DNA of 64,000 bases from Microbotryum silenes-acaulis (lineage: Eukaryota; Basidiomycota; Microbotryomycetes; Microbotryales; Microbotryaceae). The notes beneath the pieces were generated by a model that did not search any database, was not told the origin of the DNA, and saw only the letters and a list, made by a program, of their open reading frames with translations. The position numbers and the translations under genes are program-made. Of the stretch, positions 9,664 through 21,421 are shown one piece after another (position 1 is the first letter of the stretch; each line of letters starts with the position of its first letter). The DNA lies in assembly GCA_003665825.1 (NCBI GenBank), contig QPFY01000023.1:185681-249680 (forward strand), given 5' to 3'.

Positions 9664-11485
9664 ATGACACGCATCCTCCCACGACGACTAGCTCGTCCCC
9701 GGACCCTCCCCACCTCCCTCCGTTCCCAAATCCCTCCCAGCTCGCGATCGTACTCCACCACGCCTTCCTCGAACCCTTCTCTGTCCCTACAATCCCACCC
9801 CTACCGCATCGCCATCGTCGGTGCAGGCCCAGCAGGTTTCTACACCGCTTCCCGACTACTCTCCTTCCCCGGATCGGAGAACATCAAAGTCGATCTGTTT
9901 GAACTGGTGCCCGTCCCTTTTGGTTTGGCCAGATTCGGCGTCGCGCCCGACCATCCTTCAGTCAAGGTCAGTCCGGCGATGCTACTTCGGAAAGGCACGA
10001 TTCTCAAAAGGAAATAACCGAGCTCGGCTTTTCCTTCTCCCACAGAATTGCGTACACAAATTCACCGAGACGGCCCAGGACCCTCGTCTGACCTATTACG
10101 GCAACGTACAAATATCCGGTTCCACTTTGACCGAGTCAGAATCTTCTGCCTCCACCTCCTCACGCACGTCCTCCATCGTGCCGAATCTTTTCCTCTCCCC
10201 TCACGCCTATCAACTTCCCATCTCGACCATTCTCCCTAAATACGACACCCTCGTCCTGACCTATGGCGCCTCGCTCGATCGATCGCTTGGTAACATCCCC
10301 GGTGAAACCACTCTCCTCGGTATCGACTCGGCCCGTAATTTCGTGAATTGGTACAACGGTCACCCACTTTCGACCTTCAATAGTACCCCTTCGACCTCGC
10401 TCGACCTATCCACCACCGAACACGTCACCATCATCGGTCAAGGGAACGTCGCTCTCGACCTAACTCGTATCCTCCTCAAACCCATCGACGACCTCAAACC
10501 TTTCGACCTTCCCGAACCCGTCTTGGCTGAACTCGCACGTTCCAAAGTCCGTAAGGTCGAAGTCGTAGGTCGACGAGGCGTACTTCAATTCGCTGGAACG
10601 ACGAAGGAAGTTAGGGAGTTGATCGGTTTGAATCAACAAGGTGTTGGGTTCCGAATCGATGTAGATTTGCTTAACGAGGGGTTGGAACTTTTGGCGAAGG
10701 AGAAAGGGATGGTGGAAGCGAGGATCCGTCAGAGGGCTTTGACTTTATTGAAGAAGGGGTACGAGCAAAACCTTCAAAACGGGGAGAACTTAAAAGAATG
10801 GCAAGTTAAATTTCTTCGTAATCCAATCGAATTCCTCGCTTCGACCACCACCACCGCCGACGCGATCTCGGAATCTTCTACACCTACTCTATCGAGGATC
10901 CTCGATCCACAACGCGTACGAGCCGTCAAATACGCCCATAACCGAATCTCCTTCACTCCTTCCACAACCCCTCTAGACCCTTCGACATGGGCCGTCGAAA
11001 CCACGTCTGAATCATCCGTCGTCCCCACGGACGCCGTTTTCAAATCCATCGGATACCGTTCCATCCCCATCCCCGGTATCCCTTTCGATCCTCACCAAGG
11101 CATCATCCCCAATTCCCAAGGTCGCGTAACTCTAACCCCTTCATCAAAGGAAGGAGAAGAAGAACCACGAGCGAACGTTTACGTAGGTGGATGGTTAGCT
11201 AGAGGTCCGACGGGAGTTATCGCTACGACCATGTTCGATTCGTTTCGATTGGCCGATCAAATCGTTCACGACTTGATGCAAGAAAAAACCAACTTTTCAA
11301 CATCGAGTTGGTCGGGTGTACCGAAAGAAGGTATGAGACTTTCTTCCGTCGAGGATGGGAAACGTATTGTGAGTTGGAAGGATTGGGAACGGATCGATGA
11401 GGTCGAACGTGAGAGGGGGGCAAAATTGGGCAAGAGTAGGGAGAAGCTGTGTACGGTGCAGGCGATGTTGGACGTGTTGGATTGA
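9664..11485 (+). CDS. ARH1: Mitochondrial NADPH:ferredoxin (adrenodoxin) oxidoreductase
   Basis: Two exons, 9664-9966 and 10046-11485; 580 aa. An Arg- and Ser-rich N-terminus without acidic residues (first ~45 residues) is a mitochondrial presequence. The FAD-binding motif IVGAGPAGFY is at residues 51-60; the NADPH-binding motif GQGNVALD is near residue 232; the family block FRLADQI is near the end. The enzyme passes electrons from NADPH to mitochondrial ferredoxin (Yah1), feeding Fe-S cluster assembly and haem A synthesis, and is essential in yeast. It is longer than yeast or human orthologues (about 490 aa), owing to the presequence and several Ser/Thr-rich insertions (for example residues ~125-145). 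Only one intron, unusual beside its intron-rich neighbours. Confidence 0.95.
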
Positions 11486-12271
11486 GCCGCGCGAGATCTG
11501 TGTCTTGTATATCTTGTTGTAATAAATTCACCTAGAGACTGCAAATTATAATACCACATCACATCTCTTCAATGCGGTTGAGATTGAAGAGAAGAATAGA
11601 GATCAAAGAGAAAGACTGTTTGCAACAGATCCAAAAGATGACGAACGGCATCACAAGAGACCCTATCAGGAGGAAGGGGAAAAAAAAGGAAGAACGACGG
11701 CGAGGGTAATGCGAAAGAGAACGTGTACCGACAAAGAGAAGATATCAACAATCGTTAGGGGGGGAGAGTGGGGGAGCAATCCATCTATCGGACAGAAGGC
11801 CGAGGTAATCGCCTCACACTTCAGTTGAGAAGCGCAAAGGATCAATTCGACATATGAGCCCGTCGTTAGGTGAAGCGCTATAGGAGAACGGTTCGACCTG
11901 TTGACGCGGTCTTTTGAGTGGGTGTCCTTTCCGAAAAAAGTGATCGGTCGGAAAGTTCTAGGGGATCGGAATGAGATACAATAACGAGGGTAGGGGGGAA
12001 AGAAATACGACAGGTGAGGCGGGGAAATTCGGTATGGAGGATTCCGACGAATAGCGAGAAACGTCGATAAAGATGGATGCGAGAAACGACCGGCGAAGGA
12101 CGAAAATACATGCGAGGGGAATCGATTAGGCTTCGATAGGGTGGGTGATGCGTAGTAGAAAGATGTACAAGAGAGCAATGATGAGCAAAGTGCGTCGATG
12201 TCGCAATGATGGGTGTTGATCACGGCCAGTGTCTGCTTCGTAAGCGGCGATCAAGCGGTGATCAGGCAGCT
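11486..12271. other. Convergent 3' flanks of ARH1 and SFP1
   Basis: No gene seen. A 185-codon minus frame (11666-12223) is rich in Ser, Phe, Pro and His without domain features, and most likely is the 3' UTR of the SFP1-like gene. Confidence 0.5.
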
Positions 12272-14163
12272 TTACGCGTAACCGCGCGTGATGAGCCCCA
12301 GCCCGCTCGGCGACCCTGACCTACTCGAGCTCGAGTCTCGAGAAGGCGAAACGGTCCTCGAAAGAGGCGACATGGGCATCAAGGGCGATGTCATCGAGGA
12401 CATGGATTGGCCGGCTCTCTTGTGCCCCAGTGGAAATTGCGGCGGTGGGTGACACCCTTGTGCCAGCATTTGCAGCCCCAGTGCACCATGAGCCCCCGAA
12501 TGCTGGTAGTGGTACCGCAGGCCATTCATACTGCAAGGCCCGATTGAAAGTCAATCAGTTGACATCTTCGAGGCTGAGATGTCGTTCCTGAAATCAGAAC
12601 TCACTTCTTGTATCTCTTGCCACACGATGCAACATGGCACACATAAGGCTTGCCTTCGCCCTTGGTTTCCCCCTCCGGCCCCGTCGCATTCGCGTTGCAA
12701 TGACCATGCAAGCGATGGTACTTGAGGCCATTTTGTTGTTTGTACGACTTATCGCAGCCAGGGACGGAGCACTTAAACGGCTTCTCGCTCGGCGGCGTGT
12801 ACGGTCGGCCGCTCGGTGAGATCTGAATTCCCGTTCCGAGCGGGTTCAGTGCCGACGGCAGGGCCGAGAGCGAACTCACGCCGAGCGCTTTCGTCAATGC
12901 GGTCTGGCGGTCGCCATCTGCCAAGATCTGCGCGTTGAGGTCGTAGCCATTGTTTTCTTCGTCCTCCTCGTCCTCGTCCTCCTCGTCCTCGTCCTCCTCT
13001 TCTTCTTCTTCCTCGCCCTCGTCATCGTCGTCGTGCTCGTCTTCGGGTTCGGGGCCTTGACGCACGGGCGTTTTAACTTGCGCTTGAGCCTGCGCCTGGG
13101 CTTGGGCCTGGGCTTGGGCTTGAGCTTGAGCTTGAACGGCTTGAGCGGCCGCAGCAGCTTCCCGGATCTGAGCCTGAGTGATCTCGTACTGGGACATGGG
13201 TGGAGGTGCAGGGATCTCGACTGGCGCAGCTGCAGGGAACAGCAGAGACGGTGACAGCGCGACCGTCGACCCGGGGTACGTCGATGTGCTCGAAGGGACG
13301 GGGAACACGGTCTCGGCCGTGGAAGTGGTGTTCGAATTCTCATCGGTGGCAGGACTCTCCGGGACCGTCGATTCGGATGGGTGGAACCCCGAGGGCGACG
13401 TGCGATTATTTGTGATCGCGTCGAGCCCGCCCATGATGCCGCCCATACCGAGCCGCATCGTTCCCGGAGATACGAGAGGGTTGATCGCCGAGGCTGACGT
13501 AAACATGTTCTTGCTCGAGCTCGGGGCAAGCGGCAAGGGTGCATCGAAAGCCGACATGGGAGCAGCACCAAAGGTCGCATTCGGGGTCGCAACCGACGTC
13601 GAGGCTGTGCCTGTCGATGAATGAGCGGAGCCGGCGGGGGACTGGGCACTCGACTCTTCTTCAGGATCGTCCATATCCATATCGAGCTCCATGCCGGCAT
13701 CGAGATGGGTCGGATGTTGAGCAGGCGAATCGGGAGCTTCGAACTGCGATGACAGTGCGCTCTTCTTGACCTCAAAAGCCCCTCGGTTGGATCCCGTGGC
13801 CGAACCCATCCGCGGGCTCGGGGGTCCCGACACGGTGCCTTCTGGCTCGTCCTCGCCCATGTCCATCGTGGCATCCATCCCGGCAGCATTGCCATCCTCG
13901 TCATACATGACGTGGCACTCTTCAAAGTGTTCGAGCAAGCCGTGCAGGTCCTGCAGATCGAGCCCGCAGCACTGGAAGTTGCGGAAGAACTGCGCCTCGA
14001 GCTTTGGCCGTTCCTCAAACGACCGGCCGAGGGACATGGCCATGCTCGAGAAGCCCGGCGAGGATGACATGGCTGTCAGGGACGACGACAGAGCCGAGAG
14101 GGAGAAGGGGGAATTGAGACCGAAAGAGCGCGACAGAGAGCTCGACAGAGCCGGATGAAGCAT
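12272..14163 (-). CDS. SFP1: Sfp1-like C2H2 zinc-finger transcription regulator
   Basis: Two exons, 14163-12605 and 12530-12272; 605 aa from the ATG at 14163. An N-terminal block FQCCGLDLQDLHGLLEHFEE with following CH is the degenerate first finger typical of fungal Sfp1 proteins. Two C-terminal fingers follow: CSVPGCDKSYKQQNGLKYH and CHVASCGKRYKN-MNGLRYH, the second split by the intron (AA|T joins in phase). Between them lie long disordered Ser/Pro regions, an alternating Gln-Ala run and an Asp/Glu block. Sfp1 controls ribosome-biogenesis and ribosomal-protein gene expression downstream of TOR in yeast; the same role here is inferred. The open frame extends upstream to 14376, but that segment is Arg/Pro-rich and reads like 5' UTR. 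Low-complexity tracts may vary in length between strains. Confidence 0.85.
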
Positions 14164-16944
14164 GGGCGATCTTCCACTACGTAGTTGGAACGGCCGAAGG
14201 TAGCGGCGGCGGCAATGGCGGCGACGGGATCGCGGTGGGCGCGGCGGGCGCGTCGAGCGGACCGGCGACGGGTGGAGAAAGATCCGGCAAGGGGGGAGGG
14301 GATGGAACCGTGAGAGAGTCGGCGAGTGATCGAATGGTTTCGGTCGAAACAGGAATAGGGGATGAGACCGGCGCATTTAGTGAGTTCGAGTCAGTCCCGA
14401 GTCAGCGGTGGTTCGGCGGTTGGTTGTGAGGTGCGAGTCCCATATTAGGCGCGCGCGCGAAGTGAGAGCGAATGATCGGGGAGGAGCGTGGCGGCACCAA
14501 GTGAGACAACGAAAGGGGACGACGACCAGGAACACGCGGGTGATGCACAATAGGAGAGGGTCGGACGAGGGTGGATGAATGCAAAACAACACAAAGCCAT
14601 CAGTGAACTGTGCCATAGACGCTTGGGGTATACGTCGTACACGACACGTCCACTGCCGCAGCGCCGAGTGCGGGTTAGAGGTGGCGATCGTTGGCGAGTT
14701 GAGGTGGGTTGCGTGGCTCGGTGTACACTCGGCGGCAAGCGAGGACGACGGGCGGGCAAGTCGCTCGCGTGGACATGACGGGGGCGCTTAAGGCGCGCCA
14801 TCCGGAGAGTCGACAGGACGGAACCACACGGGAATCGAGGGATGACACTCACTATTCAGACGCGGAGTTGCCCAGATTCGACTCTCGCCGACCTATGAAG
14901 ACGGGATTGCTCGACGATGGCATGTTGAGATACGTGGTCATGGGTCGAGGTACCGGTCAACGGAGGCAGTGACGGCGGCGGCGGAGTAATGTAGAGCTAG
15001 CAGCTAGCTGTCTTCAGGGGAGGGGGAAAGCAACTCGGGGTTGACGTGAGGGTGAGCTGAGCTGAGCGACAACCTCCAGATGGCGGTGCCGGGTGCTGCA
15101 GCGATGCGACAAGCGATAGATTTGTCGTAGGGCACGACCAGTGGGTACACACGATTGATCGAGCAATTAAGAGGTCGAGGGTAATGAGTGTGGCACGGTC
15201 TCACACCTAATGGGAGGCTCGAGCGTCGTCGTCGGTCGGAAGGGGAGGTGGTGAACGGTGACTGAGCTGAGAGCAGTTGGAGCGCGCGCGTAGCCACTCA
15301 ATCGGGCCCTGACTTGCGCGCTGACATGACGCTCGGTCCAGGTGGGGTGCCCAGCCGGTGCAGCGCCAGCCGTCGACGACGTCTCGGAAATGTGCTTTCT
15401 TGGTAGTACGCTATCGTATATCGTACGGCGCTACCCTCGCGCCAAAGACTCGGCGCGGTTGTCACGCAAATTCGATGAGAGTGGGAGGGAAAAGGCGAAA
15501 ATTAGAGAGAGTAGCGCGGGAGTATTCACAGCCTGGAACCTCATGTTGTTGTTGAGCCCCTAAAACCGGTATCGGAATGCCAGAAATACGTCACGTGATC
15601 GACGGGGCATCGCGCAGCGTAGCGGCGCCCGCGTCCGCGCGTCAACGACAGCGAGACCATGCCTGAGCTCTGTAGAAGAAGTGTCATGCAAACCCACGCG
15701 CTTGCTATACGTTAAAACATACACAAATTGCTCAATAGTTGCGCACCCCGCCAAAAATCAACAACAATTGTCCTCGGGCTGTAACTCGACTTTTTTGGTG
15801 CAGAAAATGCGGAAAGGGTCGTACATGACTTCTGGTCGGGACGCCAATGTCACAGACAGGTGCGGCAGACGCAATACTGCACTGGTACATTCACCACAGG
15901 CGGCCCTCCGGGCCGCAACACAGTCAAAAACAGCGATTTTAGGTACATGGTCGCGGATCGACACTTTTTTTTTACTAGTTAGGGTAATAACTAGTTAGGG
16001 TAATAGGGTAATGTCCTGTTGCCGACCAAATCCAATATTAGGCTAGGTCGGTACCTCCCTCGGTTAGGAACGTGGTAATCGTCAAATCTCTGTTCCCAAC
16101 TGTCCGACGCCACGCCACGCCATCCCCCTAAAATTGTGTCACCCCCCGAATCTTCCATTAGTCAAAGCCTAAAATAGCGCCCCGCCAGCTCTTTGGACCG
16201 GAGCTTGAGCGAAGCGTCGGTTCACCCGCGCGTGGCGAAACAAGAACTTCCTCGACAGTTGCGACGCCAGAGGGTTTCAGCGGAAATTTTGGAGCTAACG
16301 AAAACTCTGACGACGAACACTTTGTGAGGAAGGGGGGCTTGTCACTTTAAAAAACTACTTGCTCAACGGCTCGTCGGCTAAGAGCTAGTGTCAGGAGCTC
16401 CTTGCTCATGCCATGCGATTACAAGTGCTAGATCTTCATTAGGCCATTAACAAAAGCCCATCGGCCAGCCGGCGTTTCAGCGAGCGCAAGATCCCGGCGA
16501 TAGTGACGTCGGCACAAAAGCTACGCGGGACCAGGGAAGCAAATGTACGTAACGATGGTCATTGGGCGGTACGAAGCCAGGTACACGCCGACGTCGATCC
16601 CTTTCGGTGAAGTAGATACCTGGTGTGATGTTTCGGACTTTTGCGCAAAGCGTGTCATCTTTTGAGCAATCGATCAGGAAACACTTGAGTCCTAAGTTCG
16701 CAGCGATTGGTCGACTGATGTCAAAGCCCATTATTAGTTCTTCTCGAGCTAGGCGCGAGCAGCTTTCGAAGCCTGGCGCCTGACGACGGCCTTCATTGTG
16801 GCCGAGGTTGCGATCTCTCCGGCTCTTCCCTCGGGACGGTGGGACTCCACCGAGTAGGCGATCACTTGATTAAAGAAATTACATCGGTAGGTGAACGGTA
16901 CCAGTACGTCTAGAATATTTATTAGACAGCGTCCGATGCTCAAT
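14164..16944. other. Long intergenic region, no gene recognised
   Basis: About 2.8 kb between the 5' end of the SFP1-like gene and the 3' end of MCD4. It should contain a long SFP1 leader and promoter (to about 15.5 kb). Frames of 60-135 codons occur on both strands but none shows a domain or consistent splice signals. A telomere-like repeat sits near 15973-16012. Candidate non-coding RNA or transposon remains cannot be excluded. Confidence 0.4.
15973..16012 (+). repeat. Telomere-like TTAGGGTAATA repeats, interstitial
   Basis: Two ACTAGTTAGGGTAATA-type units in tandem, then a further TAGGGTAAT. Each contains TTAGGG or TAGGG, the common fungal telomere hexamer, but the units are not pure hexamer arrays. 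They follow a short T run at 15966-15974. Could be a repaired break or simple-sequence coincidence. Confidence 0.35.
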
Positions 16945-19900
16945 CTATTCATCCTTCGCTGTCGCCGAACTCGCTCGCGTTGTCCGTCTACTCGTCGAGC
17001 CCGAGCCCGAGCCCGAGCCCGGGGGCGAAATTCTACCCTGACCGACTACATCGATCTCCTTGACATCGTCGTCATGTCTTACAGCTTCCAGCGGTTTGGA
17101 GTTGACCTCCGTATTCGCCAACAAGAATTCTCCGCCAAGGTACAGAGCACTGCATCAAGGCACAAATGATTCGGCATAAAGCGGGTCAGCCTAAGAAGCC
17201 GAAGGTGGTCAGAAAAAGTCGACCGAGAGAGCGCTTCGCCGAGGTTGAATGCGGGGTAGTGGGGGTGGTGCGACGGAGCGGAGAGGTAGGGGTACGTACG
17301 TGTTGAAGATGCACAGCAGCGAAGAAATTGCAAAGTTGGTGATCGTTCTGTAGAGCGGCAAGATTCAAATTGTTAGACATCACTCCATACACCCACTCGA
17401 CTGCGACGGGGGACTCTTTTGGCATGAAAACTCACGAGCCGATCTCCAACCAACTGCCTTGGTCGGTCACTCGGAAGAAAAAGTTGATGGTCAAGACATC
17501 GGATAGTGTGGAGGCAATGATGAAGAGGGAGAAGGGCGGGAGACCGAGCTGTTTGTTGAGCACCGATGTGATAGCCGACAGTGCAACAAAGGGGGATAGC
17601 AGCTTGAATAGCAGGAGGAGAGCCTGTTGGGCGGGTGCAGCAATCAGCGGGTCAGCGAGTGCACTTTGCAGTGCTTAGTCAGTGTATCTTACCATGGCAA
17701 AAGGGTTGAAGACCGGAATGAGTCGGTATACCGGCTCCAAGTAGAACTGAACAAGTAGCCCCCCTACACCGTCAGTTTTGACCCTGCAACCCGCCTTGAG
17801 ACATTGCACCTACCGACGAAATACTGGCGACATTACCCACGCCAAAGAAGGCGAGATGTAGGAATGTCAAGAAGAAGACGGCCATCCTGATATGGCCGCC
17901 ATTGATCTTGGGCGACTCCCCGTGATCCTTCACATTCCTTGTCCTCGTCAAGGCGATTCTCCGCTCCAGCAGGAGCCAGAGGCACAGCGTCGCGCAAAAG
18001 CAAGCATAAAATAGGCCCTCGTAAGAAAGAGAGAGGATATTGAACGAGGGTCCAAAAGCGAACAACACGATCAAGAGTCGCTCCAGGAAAGGTTGCTGAC
18101 GAGGTCGCCCACGAATGATCGGTACCAGGACCGAACCGACTGGAGTCATGACAACTCGTTCAGCCGAATTCTGAACCCCTCGCCAATGATCGTACCGACT
18201 GACCAAGGACAATCCATCCAAGGCTCTGACTCCAAAGCGGTAGACCTTGCTTCCTTTGCAATGCGAGCGCTGACTTGACGGTTGGCACCAGACTCAGCAA
18301 GATTAGCCCGATCTAGCACCAAAGCAGAATCATCAGCTTGGAGCGAACTGTTGTAGATGCGAATAGTGTACATACCTGCAGAGCCAGCCACTTGTGTGTG
18401 GTTCGTATTGTCGATGACGGGTTGGTAGCTTGCTTCACCTCTTCTCGCTCGAGTACTTCTCGCCCCACAAGGCCGAGGATGAACATCGCCACGGCTCCCG
18501 CGTAACTGCGAGCCTCAGTCCGGGGGTAAGCCACAGTCCGGGGGTGCCACTCCCTCCTTAGCATCGTGTGCGGCAATCCGCAGTGCACAACTCACATGAT
18601 CGTCAAGTTTTCCCCTTTCTCCACCGGTAGTTGAGGGAAGATGGACAAGAGTGAACAGCTTGCGGCCCAAGCGGCGACAAGTCTCTGCTCCTTCCTTCTG
18701 AAAGCCCGATCCATGCCCAGCAAGGGCCACGCCAGAGCGATTGTTATGAGGATGTAGGTGAGGTACTCGCGGGCGAGATAGGCTTGCGCTATCATTTGTA
18801 CCACGATCAACGTCGCGCCTAGACCTGTAGCTGCTCGAGCAGGCGATATCGATCGGAAGAGCCGGATCAGGGGAGCGCGATTGCTCAGAATGGACGACCA
18901 AAAGTAGCACGGGAAGGCGGCGTAAGCATAGTATGTCGCAGATGAGCGCTCGATGAAGAACTTGGTCGATAGAATGGAGAAAATGATAGCTCCAAGGACT
19001 CGTGGTATCGGGGACGTTGTTGTGGTTGCCACCTTGGCGTCGGACGAGTAGACGTGTGTCCTCAAGACGAAGTGGGCGGAGTAAACGATAAAGCCGAGGT
19101 AGCCCAGTGCAACAATCGTGCGCAACACAAGCCAATCATATCTGCGGGGATACGATACACTCATTTCGGATTGAATTGTGGTGTCAAACATGACGAGCTT
19201 ACGTTCTAAAGTATCGTAGCCCTTCAAACCCGATATTGACGAGGTCCATGCTCCGCGCAGTCGCTTCCTCGTAGTCACCGGCATGAATCAAAGCATCAAT
19301 CTGTCGCTTGTGCGATTCCACTGATAGTGTTCCGCTAGAAGCGTCATCGACCAGCTCGGGGAAAGGCTTAAAAGCGAGAGCATGAGCCTGCTTGAAGCCT
19401 GCTTAGTCCTCCAGCACCGCATCAGTGTAAGCAGGCACTGATCAAGATCTGGGGAGCCACGCACGACTTCGTTCCTCGAACTCGGCGAGTACTTGTTTCG
19501 CATTTGCGAAGCCTGCTCGTGCCTTGAAAGACGGATCGGCGTTCAGGTACTCCAAAGGTATTCTGCCCGCCGAATTCGCCGGGACGGCGAGACCCCCCAG
19601 TACGGACTGTGCAGTGAAGGGAAGAACGTCGGGCTTAGCTACAAGTCTGGACTGCGCAGTACGACCAGCAACTCACCATCAGGACAGCGACGTCGGCCTG
19701 ATCGACGTCCAATCGCTCCCCTCGCAAATCCCAGTGGCGCGAGTAGTCGTCATTGCCTTCGTCTTCGACGAGCCCCGAGGCAACACCTTTGCCCCACACA
19801 ACGAGCGGAGTCCTCGTGTTGTCGGGCTCTCCGTCGCCGTGATTGCCGATCGACGACATGCCATGGTCGGCAGTGAAGACGAATGCTGTCTCTCCGTCGT

Positions 19901-21080
19901 CGTCGTAAAAATCTTGGAGCAAACGTGCGGTTTCGGAGATGACATGATCGACGACTCGGATATTGCGATGATACTCGGGACCGTGGGGACGGTACGAGTG
20001 GCCCGTCGTGTCCAGTCCTAGCAAGTGCAAGAAAAAAACGACACCATCTGCTTTCAGTTGTTGGTCCAACTTGGGGTTGGTTGTCGAGTTCTTCAGCAGG
20101 GTCTTGAGCTGGTCTAGCACCCATAAATCGAGGTGGACAGCATCCTTTGAGAAATCTTCATATTCCTCTCCATACGAGAAGGCGTCCACTCGGGTCGGGT
20201 CCGATGCGCCCTGGGCGAACATGGGGAGGATATCTGGGGATCCGAAGGTGAAGGCATGCGACGACTGGTTGAAGACCGAATCGAACTTGACGGGATTGGT
20301 TTGCCAGCCCCGGGTCACGGCCGACACATCCTGAAACAATGGAGGAGCAAAAAGGTGTTGTGAGTTCGATAAATATTCTCAATACATCATATGGGATGCT
20401 CTCACCTCGTACATGCCACCAATGAGTGCTACATGGCCTGGTCGACTCTCGGTCGGTACCCTGGTGTGACTGACACCCCACCTCGCTTGACCGGACTGAA
20501 TGAGGTTGCGCACGAACGGGGCTGGGGTGGTCCAGTTCGTGTAAGGTGGCACTGCGTACGCGTGAGGGACGTCCTGTAGTGGACTTGGTAAGGGTAGATC
20601 TTGGTCGAACGGAGGCGAATTGTAGATCTGGAATAATTTGTCCGCTCGCAGTCCGTCGCCTGGCCCCACGTGTGGGGGAGACGGCAGCGAGGGTGCCAGC
20701 ACCAACACGGTCAGCAAGCTCGTTCGGTCCTATCGCAGGGAGTCTATCTTGCACTCACCAACGATCAAGACGACTCGTTTGGCCAGCTTCTCGCCGACTC
20801 CAGCGCCTGGACCGCCATTCTCGTGCTCTGCTCCCACGCCGTACCTCAACCCTACGCCTTTTGTGACGGGTGAGACAAAGTAGACGTCAAAAATAGAGTT
20901 GAGATAAATGGTGTGGAACAGGATCGAGAGGAGGAGCAGGGATGCTGAGCCTCCGAATCGGGTCGACCTTGAAGACGAACTTGTGGTCGAGTCGATATCT
21001 CGGTCCTGACGATGCGACCCATTGCGAGAGCTGTGGGCGGCTCGTGAGCGCGTCGAAAGCATTGCTCGGACCCCGATCAC
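16945..21080 (-). CDS. MCD4: GPI ethanolamine phosphate transferase 1 (Mcd4/PIG-N)
   Basis: Thirteen exons: 21080-20759, 20659-20406, 20330-19677, 19606-19465, 19398-19203, 19141-18596, 18505-18376, 18312-18204, 18139-17810, 17763-17693, 17623-17436, 17347-17300, 17149-16945; 1064 aa. An N-terminal signal anchor ([14 protein letters not shown]) is followed by the alkaline-phosphatase-like lumenal domain: GDGLRADK (metal site), [28 protein letters not shown] and [10 protein letters not shown]. The C-terminal half is a series of membrane segments with family blocks such as [21 protein letters not shown] and NVASISS. The enzyme adds ethanolamine phosphate to the first mannose of GPI precursors in the ER. 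The exon 9/10 join uses a GTGCAA donor; a GTAGGT alternative four bases earlier would break phase. A (GS)n stretch precedes the Arg-rich tail. Confidence 0.92.
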
Positions 21081-21220
21081 GACTGTCCGCTCACACCAAC
21101 AAGAGTGTCTGTTGTGGTCTGTTCAAGTGTGAGGTAAGCGAGCCGGTTTCCGAAGGCGAGCGCGCAAAGGTGCTTCTTGTCCTTACCGCCCTCGTACTAT
21201 TAGTATTATACTATTAGGCG

Positions 21221-21256
21221 CTCATTTGGTCTCATTAGATCTCATTTTGATCTCAT
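21221..21256 (+). promoter_or_regulatory. Four CTCAT boxes at ~10-bp spacing in a divergent promoter
   Basis: CTCAT occurs at 21221, 21231, 21241 and 21252 inside the ~340-bp gap between MCD4 (minus) and the SLD7-like gene (plus). The 10-11 bp spacing puts the boxes on one face of the helix, as for cooperative factor binding. An AT-rich TATTAGTATTATACTATTAG stretch lies just to the left (21198-21217). Function is inferred only. Confidence 0.35.
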
Positions 21257-21421
21257 GTGGTGCGACCGACGCGCGCCGACGCGCCGCGGCGTCATCGGTG
21301 GGAGATTGCTCGATTGCTCCTTTCGCTTCTGCTGAGCCAACGACCCGGTGCGACCACTTTGCCAACTGCTCCAGCCCGTAGGGACGTGTCCTATCGAGCG
21401 TGGACTACGTCTAGTACAAGT

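Noticed and set aside
11666..12223. 185-codon minus-strand frame
   Set aside because: Ser/Phe/His/Pro-rich without domains and lying downstream of the SFP1-like stop; better explained as 3' UTR.
14177..14376. Upstream extension of the SFP1-like frame
   Set aside because: Arg/Pro-rich, reads like a GC-rich leader; the ATG at 14163 precedes the Ser-rich start typical of the protein.
18146..18391. 81-codon minus frame inside MCD4
   Set aside because: It is out of frame with the exon that encodes [10 protein letters not shown]; the correct exon (18312-18204) uses the neighbouring frame.
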